Shown here: positions 41,509 to 52,740 of the stretch, in pieces
Position numbering within the stretch: position 1 is the stretch's first letter
Layout of the letters: each line of letters opens with the position of its first letter
Assembly (NCBI GenBank): GCA_018105865.1
Contig: CM030832.1
Location: forward strand, 11,522,156 to 11,586,155
Source of the DNA: Metaphire vulgaris
Lineage: Eukaryota > Annelida > Clitellata > Crassiclitellata > Megascolecidae
Reading direction: 5' to 3'
Length of the DNA stretch: 64,000 nt
The notes under the pieces: generated by a model
What the model was told of the DNA's origin: nothing
The model's input: only the letters and a program-made list of their open reading frames with translations
Databases searched by the model: none
Made by a program: the position numbers and the translations under genes

Positions 41509-42368
41509 TCTTATTATATAATTCTCGATGTCCGGCGGACGGACGGCACGTCCGACGGCAACACGGCGGGTATTGCAAGACGCTGTTGTCATTGACAACC
41601 AAATATTGTTTAATCAAAAATGTATTAAAACCAACGGAGCGTTTAACGAAGCGTCTTAATTGCAGCTTAAACCCCCGTCCCCCTTCCCTCACCACTCCCT
41701 CTCCCAATCGTCCAGGCCCCAACCCATTCCCGCCCCGACCCCAAATCCCCTTTCCCCTTCCCTTGCCCATCCTCCTTCCCTCTCCCCATCCCCTTCCCTC
41801 CTCATCCCCCTCCCAATCGCCCCCCCAACCCATTCCGGCCCCAAACCCCCGTTCCCCTCCCTCTCCCCATCCCTTTTCCCTCCCCATCCCTTCCCCTCTC
41901 CCCATCCCTTTCAGCTTTTAGCCCCAATCCATTGATGAACCCCAAACTCCCGTTCCCTTCCTCTCCCCATCCCTTCCCTATCACCACCCCTCTCCCAATC
42001 GTCCCGGCTCCAACCTATTCCCGCCCCGGCCCCAACCCATTCCCGCCCTGACCCCAAACCCACGTTCCCCTTCCCCTCTTCCCATCCCTTCCCTCTCCCA
42101 CCCTCTCCCAATCGCCCAGGCCCCAACCCATACCTGCCCGCCCTGCCCGACAGGCCCCAAACCCCTGTTTCCTTCTCTCTCCCCACCCCTCTCCCAACCC
42201 CCGTACCTCTCTCCATCCCTCTCCCAAGACCCCAACCCATCACCGCTCCGCCCTACCCCCCCGGCCCCAAACCCCGTTCCCAAACCTATACAACGCTGCT
42301 CCGAAAACCCGTACAACACACTTTCCTTCTCCCAAACCTCCCTTCCCTCTTCCAATGCCCTGCCCCGT

Positions 42369-42418
<50 letters not shown>

Positions 42419-43352
42419 CTTCCTAGCCTCAATACCTATTTTTTTAAATGTAACCTCAAGAGGAGATTAAATTTTGACCCGTCACCGTACTGGGGATTTA
42501 ATTTTTTGAAAAGCGTTCTTCAGAGATGATTGCTGTAACGTTTTAAATTTGCTATATCTCAGGCTGTATAGAAGCTAAAAAGATGAGGTTTGCACCATTG
42601 TTTAGATTGTTTATTCCTCTTTTTCTAACCGTCCGTGCAAAACAAAAAAATTTGGAGGTAGAGTCCACTTTACGGCCTAAAATATCACCCTCTCTCCCCG
42701 AAAAATGTTTAAAGCCTCCTAGCAAAATATTTTCAGCGGTAACCCCACTTTGGTCAGCGGCAAAGTTCTAAAGGGATGTCAGGGGAACAAAATAAACAAA
42801 AAGTTTGAAAATCGGTTGACATTTGGCAAAGATCTATCAATTCTTTGATGACCCTGATGTTTGTTTTTGCAAAGTTTTGAATTCTGAGAAAGTTTCCAAA
42901 TTTTTTTGAATTTGCTACATCTCAGGCTATATAAGAGCTAAGAAGATGAGGTTTGCACCATTATTTAGCTATTTTATTCCTCTTTCTAACCCTCTGTGCA
43001 AAACAAAAAGTTCAGCGTTCACGAGCTTTCCGACAATCAAGTGAGAATGAGGAGCAGGCTGTTGCTTTGCAAAAGCAGCACAGCAAACAAGAGAATCAAG
43101 CACTGCATGTCGTTCGACACTGCCAAATCAGTACACCTTCCTTGACTATCAAGTTTCAGAAAATTCCTGCGAATGGGCGTTAACTCGGTTGAAGGAAAAG
43201 GCGGCGAGTGAAGGACAACTAATTGCGCAAAATGCTATTGCATTTGCGCAAAAAGGAGTAAAAAGCCAATGTCATATAATGCTATTTCATTTGCGCAAAA
43301 TCGGGTGGTAAAACAGCCAATGTCCCCGTCATTTTGACGGGTAAACACCTAG
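41509..43352 (+). mobile_element. Non-autonomous Helitron (copy B), plus strand
   Basis: It begins TCTTATTATATAATTCTCGA after an A. It ends with the perfect hairpin CCCGTC-ATTTT-GACGGG followed by TAAACACCTAG before a T. It is 1,844 bp. It shares with copy A (22911-24882) the 5' terminus, CGGACGG units, the C-rich minisatellite, two copies of an AACCGTCCGT/AACCCTCTGTGC module and the 3' terminus. A (TA)n run at 42371-42415 is specific to this copy. Short frames such as RAFRQSSENEEQAVAL near 43020 are conserved between copies but too short to assign. Confidence 0.9.
41690..42350. repeat. C-rich minisatellite inside Helitron copy B
   Basis: Counterpart of 24040-24745: CTCTCCCAATCG, CCCCAACCCATTCC and CCCCAAACCCCCGTTCCC repeat every 75-95 bp. 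Long Pro/Ser or Gly/Arg ORFs here are artefacts. Confidence 0.92.
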
Positions 43353-43607
43353 TAGAGTTAAGACCAATACCCTCAATGATAAAATCAATTACTTTTGTGG
43401 ATATTTTTCAGACGGAGAGTCTCTTCAGCCTTTTTAGGATTGATAACCTGCATACTTAGCATTTGAAGATTTTAATTAATACCGGGTCTATGACCTGGTC
43501 ACAAAGGTGACCCGGAGACCCAGTGACCCGCTGGACAAAGGTGACCCAAATGACCCATGACCCAGTGACCCAGTGATCCGGTTCCATGTCTGGAAGACAC
43601 TAACGCA

Positions 43608-43804
43608 CAGGGCCTGTTCTAACGTGCAGTGATACACAAAATGTGCAGTGATAAAATGAAAATGTGCAGTGGTAAAATGCAATTTTCTGTGCTTTTTACA
43701 GTGATAAATTTTCCGGACGACCTTCTTTTGCTTGTTTTTTGCGCGGATATCCACAAATTTTCTGAGTTCAGTGCAGTGATAATTTTTTCTTAAAACAGTC
43801 CCCT
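43608..43804. mobile_element. hAT-type MITE, CAGGGCCTGTTCTAA ends
   Basis: It starts CAGGGCCTGTTCTAA and ends TTAAAACAGTCCCCT. The TSD CTAACGCA/TTAACGCA matches at 7 of 8 bases. It has repeated GTGCAGTGATAAAAT words and one shared motif (GACGACCTTCTTTTGCTTGT at 43717). It lies only 15 bp right of the preceding MITE. Confidence 0.82.
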
Positions 43805-43884
43805 TTAACGCACATCGGCATGGACCAAGAAATGACTACAGTGTATTTTAAAGAACTTTTGTGGATATTTTTGTATTTAATTGA

Positions 43885-44008
43885 CAGTGGCGGTTCCGGG
43901 ATTTCTTGGTGGGGGATGAAATGAATTCATAGGAAGTTGGTGGGGGATTGAAAATAGAAGGGAATCAATCAATAAACTTTGCCGAAAGAGGCTGACAAAA
44001 GGGAATTT

Positions 44009-44042
<34 letters not shown>

Positions 44043-44679
44043 TTAAATTACCTGGCACTATTTTTACAAATGTGCCGCTGCTGCAGAGTCAAAATCTAAA
44101 TTTAAAAAGTGCGTCTTCAGTCTGCTCAAAAAAACTGCACGAGAAACAGTATGATCCCGTAAGGACTTCGGAAGGGAGTTCCAATTGCGAGAACCAGATG
44201 CACTGAAGGCCCTGTCTCCAATTTTGCTGTGAGTTCTCATAGTAGAAAGTAATCTTGAGTTGTCCGACCTGAGCACCATGGATGTTTGAGTTGCGCAGAC
44301 AGGGCGACAGTCGTTGATCAGGTATAGCGGAGCTTCTTCTCGGAGACAACTATCCACCAGAGAGTTAATTTTATAGAGAATTATCGATCGCACCGGAAGC
44401 CAGTGAAGTGATCTAAGCACAGGCTTGATATGAATCCAGCGAAGTGTAGTCGTTATGAGTCGAGCTGCGGCATTTTGCACAGACTGCAGTCTTTGCAATT
44501 TAGTTTACCCTTATTTTTACTACACTTTTACCGAAAAATAGGTTGACAAGCAAGAAAGGTCATCCGCAGTTTTTCCCCGTAGTTTGACTAGACTTTTACC
44601 TAAAAATAGGTTTTACAAGCAAAAACAGTCCGATGGGGATATGCATCCCTACTCGCCCCCCCCCGTGCCACTGCCACTG
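43885..44679. mobile_element. hAT-type MITE, CAGTGGCGGTTCC family, split by a LINE
   Basis: It starts CAGTGGCGGTTCCGGG and ends GTGCCACTGCCACTG. The TSD TTAATTGA/CTAATTGA matches at 7 of 8 bases. Outside the LINE insertion at 44011-44503 it aligns with 25784-26081, including two shared motifs (TTGACAAGCAAGAAAGGTCA at 44543, a weaker copy near 44613). Confidence 0.88.
44011..44503 (-). mobile_element. 5'-truncated LINE with intact C-terminal ORF and (TATC)n tail
   Basis: On the minus strand an uninterrupted frame (44498-44064) reads MQRLQSVQNAAARLITTTLR, then PVLRSLHWLPVRSIILYKI, APLYLINDCRP, RAFSASGSRNWNSLPKSLRD and LSRLKTHFLNLDF, then a stop. This is the C-terminal end of CR1/L2-type reverse transcriptase. 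After the stop come about 20 bp of 3' UTR and a (TATC)n tail. AATTTTAG/AATTTAG on the two sides may be the target duplication. The intact frame and a clean host MITE suggest a fairly recent insertion. Confidence 0.9.
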
Positions 44680-44999
44680 CTAATTGACTTAGTTATTCGA
44701 ACGCTCGAGTGCTCATAAAGCGATGACCAACACAGAAGGGGATCGGTCCGTAGTTGATGCGCAATTCGGCGATCGTATGTCGCTGCAGGAGCCACGCCTT
44801 CATTTTTTTTGAATTTTTGCCAAACAGCTGCTCTCCGCAGAGAGGGAAGATGAGGGTGGCGTCGAAGCAGAATTCGAATCGAACTGTTATTCTATTCTCC
44901 GACGACCATTCGCCTGATTGCTGATAGGCGACGCATCCCAGAATTCCATTCGCATCGCGATCGTCAGTTGTATGGTTTCCTATTTCGTCATCGATCGAC
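44680..44999. other. Stretch without recognised gene
   Basis: Moderately CpG-rich with no supported ORF. Confidence 0.35.
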
Positions 45000-45235
45000 T
45001 GAGGAGGTTCTGAGGAGGAAGAGGACTGAATAGGACTGAGGAGGAAGAGGAGAAGGAGGAGGAGGAAGAGGAGAAGAAGGAAGAGGACTGTCTCCTATAT
45101 ATGAGGTCGGAACTCACGAAGGTCGAGGATCGAAGAGGAGAAAGAGCTTCATCCGGTTCATCCTTCCTCTCCTCCTGCTCCTCCTCCTGCTCCTCCTCCT
45201 CCTCCTCCAGCTGCTGCCCCTCCTCCTCCTCCACT
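45000..45235. repeat. (GGA)n then (CTC)n low-complexity pair
   Basis: A purine block (45000-45090) and a pyrimidine block (45160-45235) could pair with each other. The Glu-rich and Ser-rich ORFs here are repeat-driven. Confidence 0.9.
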
Positions 45236-45942
45236 TCACCCGCCGGTCATTACGTTTCCGTCTATCGTCGCTCGTTTCTCGCCGCTGAAAAGACGACAAC
45301 GGTGGCGGCCTCTGGCGATCGATCGAGGTCATTATGATGATTGGCGCCATTTGGTCTAATCTTATTTCGAAGTCGGATACAAGTCGGCACAGATCGCAGT
45401 CTGCAGCAGCAGCAGCAGCAGCCGCCGAAGCATTAGAGTTCTGACCGTGGAAACGAGTTCGACGCATTTTTCTATCGGTGACGAAGCGACGATATCAGAG
45501 ACAGAAGTTTGGGATTTAGCAGTCTTGAGAATATTATAATCAGCGCTGAAAGCAGTCTCGATATGAGATTATGTTGTCGTGAAAGACATAATAGAAGCCA
45601 GCAAGCGGAAAGCGATAGTGTCCTGCCGTCTTATAGCAGCTTAAATTCACTTTAAACTGGACTTTAACGTGAATCGCTCTCATGAGAGGAATTCTTGATC
45701 CCTTTCTGGTCGCAGCAGCAGCAGCAACAGCTGCAACAGCAGCAGCAACAGCTGCATTCATACACTCTCTATATTGAGAAAACCATGACGGAATGTAATG
45801 TCAAGCAAAACGTTTATCTTAAAATCCGGTGAAAGCGTCTTCATTCTTATTTCACGAATTCCAACGAAAGATTGACCAATTTTGGCAAATGAGTCAACCT
45901 CAAAGCACCCAATCGACCGTTGACTTTCGAGACCCGATGTCG
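45236..45942. other. CpG-rich then AT-rich stretch, (CAG)n runs, no supported gene
   Basis: (CAG)n runs occur at 45403-45421 and 45712-45755. No splice-bounded frame is identified. Confidence 0.35.
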
Positions 45943-46144
45943 CAAAGATGTCCATGGGTCCATTTCTTAAAACCCACCCAAAACGAACCCATCAAATCTC
46001 CAACTCCTGCCGGCAATGGGGCTACTTGACCCAATCCAACCCACCGTAATACATTGCAATTTCTTAAACCATGACTTATTTTCCCGACTCAACCCACCAC
46101 AAATAAGGTAAAGTCTGACCCAACCCCACCCATGGACATCTCTG
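45943..46144. mobile_element. hAT-type MITE, CAGAGATGTCCATGGGT family
   Basis: It starts CAAAGATGTCCATGGGTC and ends ACCCATGGACATCTCTG. The interior aligns with 27191-27448. The flanking 8-mers CGATGTCG/TGACGCCG agree at only 5 of 8 positions, so the TSD is decayed. Confidence 0.8.
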
Positions 46145-47102
46145 TGACGCCGATCCGTAGAGTATAACACCAGTGTATAAACTGGTATTCAGTCGACTGA
46201 TGAGCGAAAGGTTTCCTCGAATGTAAACGAAGAAATCGGTCGGCGGTAGACAAACCGAACGAACGAGGTTTGAATGGTTGAGTTTTGCATCGCATCTGAA
46301 TGCAGTCCCAGCGATCGACGCCGTCTCTGCGATTCAGTCGGGACCGACTCCATCTGTTTCTGCCGCGCGAACCTTCGAACGCCCGACCGCCGCCGCCGTC
46401 GACAAGTGGAACAATTATCGCCAGGCGCCGACAGCGCATCGATTGCTGAAATCCCCGTATTCTGTTGGGTCTTCCTGTCTCTTCCAATTCCCTCTCCGCC
46501 CCCAGAGCCGCTCTCCTCTGCCTCTCTCTCTCCCCCTCTCTCTCTCGCTTCATCTCTCTCGGTCTATCTGCCTCTGTCTACCTGTCTATCTGACTCTATC
46601 TGTCTCTGTGACTCTGTCTCCGTCTCTGTCTCGTTCTCCCCTCTCTCTGTCTATCTGTCTCTCTGTCTACGCGTCTATCTGTCTATCTGTCTTTCTGACT
46701 TTATCTGTCGTTGTCTTTCTGTATATGTCCTTCTGTCTCTCTTTCTCTCTGTCTTCTTCTCTGTCTCTGCCTCCGCCTCTCTCTCTCTCCGCCTCTCTCT
46801 TTCTCTCTTTGTCCCTCTCCCGACCGTGTGGGGTCTTGCTGTGATATGATTCGATCCGAGGTCGGGGTGGTACTTTGTACATGCCAACCGACGGCCGGTC
46901 AGGGGCTTAAGCAGGGCTGCTGTCCTGTCGAAGCAATCAGATTTGCGGAAGAGGCAATACGGGGAATGGCCGAGGGACAGAGACGTTGGATGCAGTGTCT
47001 GCCCCCACTCCCCGCCCTGCTTCCACCCGCAGAAGACAGGCAAATCGCATTGCTGGCGACGGCGAAGAGCCGAGCGTCAAATGAAATCATAATCCCCCCA
47101 AC

Positions 47103-47104
<2 letters not shown>
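46145..47104. other. CpG-rich segment followed by TCTG/CT low complexity
   Basis: At 46200-46440 the sequence is CpG-rich, with several overlapping open frames on both strands. 46500-46820 is a TCTG/CT microsatellite that extends those frames artificially. The region could be a promoter or 5' UTR, but no start or donor convinced me. Confidence 0.3.

Positions 47105-47130
<26 letters not shown>
47105..47130. repeat. (CAG)n microsatellite
   Basis: About eight CAG units. Confidence 0.95.
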
Positions 47131-47135
<5 letters not shown>

Positions 47136-47660
47136 GCAACTGAACCACACGTGCTCACGTTGACAGATTCGTCGGCGTTCAGTGAAAAGTTAAATTAGCG
47201 CAACTGATGCGATGATTCAAATGCACTGGCGGAAAATAATTATCATCAATGACAACAGAATTCGGTGAACGCCGACAGGCCCTAGCTATGTGGCTGCTAC
47301 GTGGATCGGACGCGAATGTGGTCAGCAGGTGATTGAGACTTTGCTTCTGCTCCATTGCAATTTAAATGTGATCGAGTGAGTCGACCCGGCCGAGCTCGGC
47401 CACAAAAGACGATTAATTTCGTATCCTAATCTTGCGTAAATCTTCGCAATATTTATTATTGCGCACAATGAATTCATCGGATTCGTTCATCATCTGATCT
47501 CTGATTCATCGGTTTCGGATTAGCTTCGTCAACGACTTGCTTACGTTGAAATATAATTTAAAAACTTATTTTAATCAATTAGATCATCCGACTACTGCCT
47601 GCTGTGAAGCAACTTATGATTCTTCACTTAGTAAATGACTTAATGTGCGTTAACAACCAT

Positions 47661-47662
<2 letters not shown>
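47131..47662. other. Stretch without recognised gene
   Basis: AT-rich toward 47450-47660. Nothing supported. Confidence 0.35.

Positions 47663-47702
<40 letters not shown>
47663..47702. repeat. (AAT)n microsatellite
   Basis: ATA units, about 40 bp. Confidence 0.95.
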
Positions 47703-47704
<2 letters not shown>

Positions 47705-47885
47705 TTCTATAGTTCCTCTGTAGCTTAACTATTTGTACAGACAAAATCAGAAGACAACAGTTGGATTTGGTGCTATCGATTTGATTAGCAAGAAAATGCC
47801 TGATTATGACATAGAAATTTTTAAATAGAACGAACTTTCCTTGTGAATGAAGCCATACCTCACAGACACCACATTTTATTGTCAA

Positions 47886-48355
47886 TCTATCATATTAAAA
47901 TCCTTATCTGTATGTCTCTCTGTCTGTTACCTTCAAGCGTTCTGATTGGTTGACTATTGGTAGACGGTTTAGACCGTTTAGTCCTTACGTCGCGATGCGT
48001 TGGTGGACGATGTTCGAAGACGACGTTGCTATTGGTAACAATTTTTCGTAGAACCGGTTTAGTCGAGTCATTGCAGCGTCAGAGGGCTGGGCGTGCGACG
48101 ACGTTGCTATTGGTAACAATTGTTCGTAGCTTGAGGATCTTAACGTACATTTTAACGTACACAAAAAATACGTGTACAGCGTCACAAATGGCCACAGTTG
48201 CGTGATTTTAACGTACATAGGCCTAATTATTACGTGGCGCAGAGCTTGGCTAGGTGGCGATCATTGAAATGTTGTTCAGCATGAATTCAATGATTGGGTA
48301 TTAGGTATAGGTATTGGATTAGTATTATCCTGCACTGAAGCGAGCATCGTTCTAG
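47886..48355 (+). mobile_element. Short Helitron, tandem copy 1
   Basis: It starts TCTATCATATTAAAATCC after an A and ends GAGCATCGTTCTAG. The next base begins copy 2. 470 bp, with an internal duplication of GACGACGTTGCTATTGGTAA. No coding capacity. Confidence 0.85.
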
Positions 48356-48785
48356 TCTATAATATTAAGATCCTTGTTCTGTATGTCTCTCTGTTACCTT
48401 CAAGCGTTCTCATTGGTTGACGAAGAAGCGTTTGAGGAAGCGTACGTTTAGCACGGTTTAGTCGAGTCATTGCAGCGTCAGAGGGGTGGGCGTGCAACGA
48501 CGTTGCTATTGGTAACAATTGTTCGTAGCTTGAGGAAGTTGCGCAGTTTTAACGTACATTTTAACGTACACAAAAAATACGTGTACAGCGTCACAAATGG
48601 CCACATTTGCGTGATTTTAACGTACATAGGCCTAATTATTACGTGGCGCAGAGCTTGGCTAGGTGGCGATCATTGAAATGTTGTTCAGCATGAATTCAAT
48701 GATTGGGTATTAGGTATAGGTATTGGATTAGTATTATCCTGCACTGCGAGCGAAGCGAGCGCGAGCGAAGCGAGCATCGTTCTAG
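48356..48785 (+). mobile_element. Short Helitron, tandem copy 2
   Basis: It starts TCTATAATATTAAGATCC and ends GCGAAGCGAGCATCGTTCTAG immediately before copy 3. 430 bp. Close to copy 3 along its whole length. The 3' end has GCGAGCGAAGCGAGC twice. Confidence 0.88.
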
Positions 48786-49227
48786 TCTATAATATTAAGA
48801 TCCTTGTTCTGTATGTCTCTCTGTTACCTTCAAGCGTTCTCATTGGTTGACGAAGAAGCGTTTGAGGAAGCGTACGTTTAGCACGGTTTAGTCGAGTCAT
48901 TGCAGCGTCAGAGGGGTGGGCGTGCAACGACGTTGCTATTGGTAACAATTGTTCGTAGCTTGAGGAAGTTGCGCAGTTTTAACGTACATTTTAACGTACA
49001 CAAAAAATACGTGTACAGCGTCACAAATGGTCACAGTTGCGTGATTTTAACGTACATAGGCCTAATTATTACGTGGCGCAGAGCTTGGCTAGGTGACGTA
49101 TGTACAGTACATCATTGAAATGTTGTTCAGCGTGAATTCAATGATTGGGTATTAGGTATAGGTATTGGATTAGTATTATCCTGCACTGCGAGCGAAGCGA
49201 GCGCGAGCGAAGCGAGCATCTTTCTAG
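48786..49227 (+). mobile_element. Short Helitron, tandem copy 3
   Basis: It starts TCTATAATATTAAGATCC and ends GAGCATCTTTCTAG, followed by T of the flank. 442 bp. It has a 12-bp insertion (GTATGTACAGTA region near 49098) relative to copy 2. Confidence 0.88.
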
Positions 49228-49480
49228 TTATTGATTAAAGATAGCCGTACTTTTGGCGAGAACTGTGTCGTGTCATGTTCAAACAACGAATCGATGAATG
49301 TAATTAACGCAGACGTTTTTACTGACAAGAAGATTGATACATGATGACGCTGTACAACATAGAGTCCATTTACTTTAGCTTTCTGACTGCAGTTACTTAA
49401 GGAGTCACTCTGCGACAGGACGTTGAGTATCGCTAAAAGTATGAAAAGTATGCAGTACTTGAGTAACAAGTGCTTCTAGG

Positions 49481-49651
49481 CATGGGCGCCTGCACATTAG
49501 GGCAAGAGGGGCACTTGCATCCCCCTTGGAAAATGCAAATACCAATATTTCACATTGAAATTTGAAACATTGCTACATGTAAAATATTAACCGTGACCAT
49601 TGTGTTAAAATGTGTTTTGCTCCACTGGAAAAATTTCTGTGGACGCCCATG
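49481..49651. mobile_element. hAT-type MITE, CATGGGCGCC family
   Basis: It starts CATGGGCGCCTGCACATT and ends TGTGGACGCCCATG. The TSD CTTCTAGG/CTTCTAAG matches at 7 of 8 bases. It aligns with 20641-20850, with one internal deletion. Confidence 0.9.
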
Positions 49652-49659
49652 CTTCTAAG

Positions 49660-49986
49660 GAAGGAATCGCACCGCATATTACCGCAAGTTTTTTTGTGTG
49701 ATACTTAGGAAAGTATATTATTTTGTGAGCAGGATCCTATTAGGGTCAAATTATTCAATTCTAATGTAAGAGACAATGGTTTGACGCCGCACATTGTAAT
49801 GCTGTTTCAAGCAACTGGCGATTTAACAGTCTAACGTATGGAGAGAAAGAACAAAACTCAATGATATCCAATCATCGATACTCGGATTTTGTCTTTAAAC
49901 AAGAACTCAAATTGTGTCGCATAGCTCATGAAGCAATACCTACTCAAATGTTTAATATTAATTACCAGCATCATTATTGATTTGTA

Positions 49987-49987
<1 letters not shown>
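49660..49987. other. Stretch without recognised gene
   Basis: AT-rich DNA before a long (ATT)n run. Confidence 0.35.

Positions 49988-50085
<98 letters not shown>
49988..50085. repeat. (ATT)n microsatellite, about 33 units
   Basis: Near-perfect ATT array. Poly-Ile ORFs are artefacts. Confidence 0.97.
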
Positions 50086-50804
50086 CTCTTCGCCTTCTGT
50101 AATAATTTAGTGCTAGGCTTCTTTAATACGAACATCCGCTTCTAGCATCCTTTGTCTTTCAGGATATAGGTCTATACATTGTTAATTATATTTTTAGTTG
50201 CTGCAATAGTTTCATTAGCTTCTAGCTAAGATTTTCTGCTTCAAAGTTCATTCTACATACAGATTTGTGAAAATTTGTTAAATCTGCGAGAAACAGAATA
50301 CGTTTTGAACAAGAGATTATATAGATTATCTATAATTAATCTTACTGGCTGAACAAAGCGTTTAACGTACAGACGGGCTCTGCCCTATATCACCACATTC
50401 TACTTAAGACTTCAGCCGTTTCCCACTGAAATCGTCGCCTAATGTCTCCTCAGGCGTTCAGCAACAACAAATCCCGTCCACAATGCCATTCGAATTTCTA
50501 CGCGACTCATTTCGCTGCGCAAAGGTCACGCTGACTGAGCTGATTCTTTGCCTTTGAGACGGCGTATCGCGTCTTTATTTTTGACTGAATGCAGTGGTCG
50601 GTCGGCAGATGCCACATGCATTATATTATGTCTTCTGTGTCCAGACTGTAGCTGTTATTATTAGAGAATGGCCGATTTATATAGCTCAAGGTGAAACGGC
50701 GGCGAAGACAAGGCGCAACCATGACACAAGGCCTACGCCTTCCATTTCAAACTCTCTCTTTCACGACCAGCATCTACGTGGATTTTCCATTAAGAATTGT
50801 AAAA
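50086..50804. other. Stretch without recognised gene
   Basis: An 85-codon plus frame (50594-50851) ends in poly-His from the following (CAT)n run. Not supported. Confidence 0.35.
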
Positions 50805-50937
50805 TGAATCATCATCATCATCATCATTGTCGTCAATCGTCATCACCATAAAAGCCATTTATCATCATCATCGTCATCATCCCATCACCATCATCAACAT
50901 CATCGTCATCATCATCATCATCATCATCATCATCAAG
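50805..50937. repeat. (ATC)n microsatellite
   Basis: Imperfect ATC/CGTC units. Confidence 0.96.
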
Positions 50938-51002
50938 TATAAGCGACTTGCGCAAACAATAATAATCAGTGGTCGTTTTAACGAAATTTCTTCCTATGTA
51001 AA

Positions 51003-51005
<3 letters not shown>

Positions 51006-51039
<34 letters not shown>
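51006..51039. repeat. (CA)n microsatellite
   Basis: 17 CA units. Confidence 0.96.
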
Positions 51040-51043
<4 letters not shown>

Positions 51044-52150
51044 TCTACATGAAATAAACGACATCACGATCAATTGACGTGATTGTGTCTTAGTTCAATT
51101 TCATAAAGTAATCTTAAAGATGTCCGAAGACTGCTCTCAATCGCCGGCGTAATCGTGTTGCTATCCCGACCTTTTATGGGACATCTCGATGCTTATAACG
51201 GAAACTCGGAAAATTTGCGGTGCTACAGCAGCATTAGGGATCCCGCCATTCCCCGACGGTCAGAATTTACGACTGCTTAAGAAACTGGACCAACCGGTCT
51301 CTCCTATCTGAACGACAGCAGCGATTAAAAACGACCTGGGTTTAATATTTCGTCCGAATTATTTGCGTCGAATATCACTATTATTCTGCGTTATATTAAT
51401 AACGTGCGTCGTATCAATATCGTTATATTAATAACGAAACTCAATGCAATTTATAGCAGCACATGTTGGAATTTTGAACGCAGCTGTAGGCAATATTATC
51501 CTGACATACTGTACATGTGTTAAGCGTGTTAAGCGTTAACTGTGTTAAGCGTTCTTGTTGTAGGCCTTAGACTTTTCTACTGCGCTATATAAATTGTCAA
51601 CAAATAAATAAATAAATACGCTGAAATTTTATTATATCAAATAATTATTTCATTCTTTATCGATTTATTTTTCGCGTGCTTAAAATCTTGAACTCTTTTC
51701 AGATATTTTATTCCGTAGTTTTTAACGATTCTTGCGCTTTAAATGACTATCGAACAGATGATCAAAATTGAAGAGAATTGGCTGTTTCTAGATATTTACA
51801 GAAATATTGCATGGCTATAGAATACATCGAGAAATTCCAAGCAACGAGAAGACGGAAGCTAAATTTATGTCCCACGCTATTTGTGTGCTCCAAATTGATA
51901 AGTGTGCAAAAGGCCAAGTGCCAAGTGCCGAATATATTTAGGCCTATGTAGGCCCCACGTACAGGGTTAAGTCCAAAGCCTGCAAAATACGGAATAAAAT
52001 CCATCTGTCCATCTCATCCTCACCCAAGGGAAAATCCATGGCATAAAATCGAGCTGATGACTTTCTTGACAGTAGAAAACATTAGGACATTTTCAGCATT
52101 CGTCATGAGCAGACCATAGAGAACAGAGAACAGTGTTCATAGCCTGTACG
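51040..52150. other. AT-rich stretch, one LINE/SINE-like tail
   Basis: CTGCGCTATATAAATTGTCA followed by (AAAT)n near 51575-51618 resembles an L2-type 3' tail. TAGGCCTA occurs at 51939. No gene is supported. Confidence 0.4.
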
Positions 52151-52488
52151 CAGTGGCGTAGCCAGGATTTCCGGAAGGGGTTTTTGATTTTGATCATAAC
52201 CAACTTCGAAAAATCTTGACAAGCAAAAAAGGCTCTGAAGGCTCTCTCAAAAGGCTCATGATTCATCTTTCCTCTTGTACTTTTTCCTTTCCAGATGTGC
52301 TGACAAGCCCAAAAAGGTCGTCATCTTACATCTTTACATACTATAGCGCTTAATTTTGGGCCGGCAGCCAAGAGGGGTTTTGACCACAAGACCGCGTCCA
52401 AAAATGAAAAAATATGGAAACACATTTTTTAAAAATTTCGTCGGCAGCCAAAGGGGGTTTAGTCCCCAACCCCCCGGCTACGCCACTG
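52151..52488. mobile_element. hAT-type MITE, CAGTGGCGTAGCCAGG family
   Basis: It starts CAGTGGCGTAGCCAGG and ends CCCGGCTACGCCACTG. The flanks CCTGTACG/CCTCTTGT share little beyond CCT, so a TSD is not demonstrable. It has shared motifs at 52216 (TTGACAAGCAAAAAAGGCTC) and 52311 (TGACAAGCCCAAAAAGGTCG). Confidence 0.85.
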
Positions 52489-52489
52489 C

Positions 52490-52740
52490 CTCTTGTCTTG
52501 TCTTCAGCCATCCTCGGTACGAGGGTAGACCGCATCATGAATGAGAATTCTCCATTGCTTTCTGTTGTCTGTCGTTCGGATCGCCATTTCCATTGTCTTT
52601 CCAGTCCATTGCATAATGTTATCAGTCCATCTACTCCTGTGTTTGCCTTGTTTTCTTTTTCCATCAGTTGTGCCTTGTATAATTTCTTTTTCCAAACAGG
52701 TACCTGGTACCTGTCTTCCTCATGATGTGGCCAAAGTATG
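52490..52740 (-). pseudogene. LINE RT C-terminal fragment, minus strand
   Basis: Minus-strand reading: EKEIIQGTTDGKRKQGKHRS, then RWTDNIMQWTGKTMEMAIRT and TDNRKQWRILIHDA, then a stop after PRTEDG. The consensus of such tails is KxIMxGxxxGKRxRGRPRxxW, DNIxxWTG and DRxxWRxxV. It abuts the MITE at 52151-52488. Confidence 0.85.

Larger units (their letters stand above)
41313..43592. mobile_element. hAT-type MITE, CAGAGATGGAACCGGGTC ends, split by a Helitron
   Basis: It starts CAGAGATGGAACCGGGTCAC and ends GATCCGGTTCCATGTCTG, with perfect TSDs GAAGACAC (41305-41312, 43593-43600). Taking out the Helitron at 41509-43352 leaves 436 bp, whose flanks are tandem GGTGACCC words. The perfect TSD across 2.3 kb shows that the Helitron inserted into an existing MITE. 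Confidence 0.93.

Noticed and set aside
46274..46849. Two overlapping ORFs of about 190 codons
   Set aside because: Most of their length is a TCTG/CT microsatellite. Only the first 60 codons are complex sequence, and these are open in several frames.
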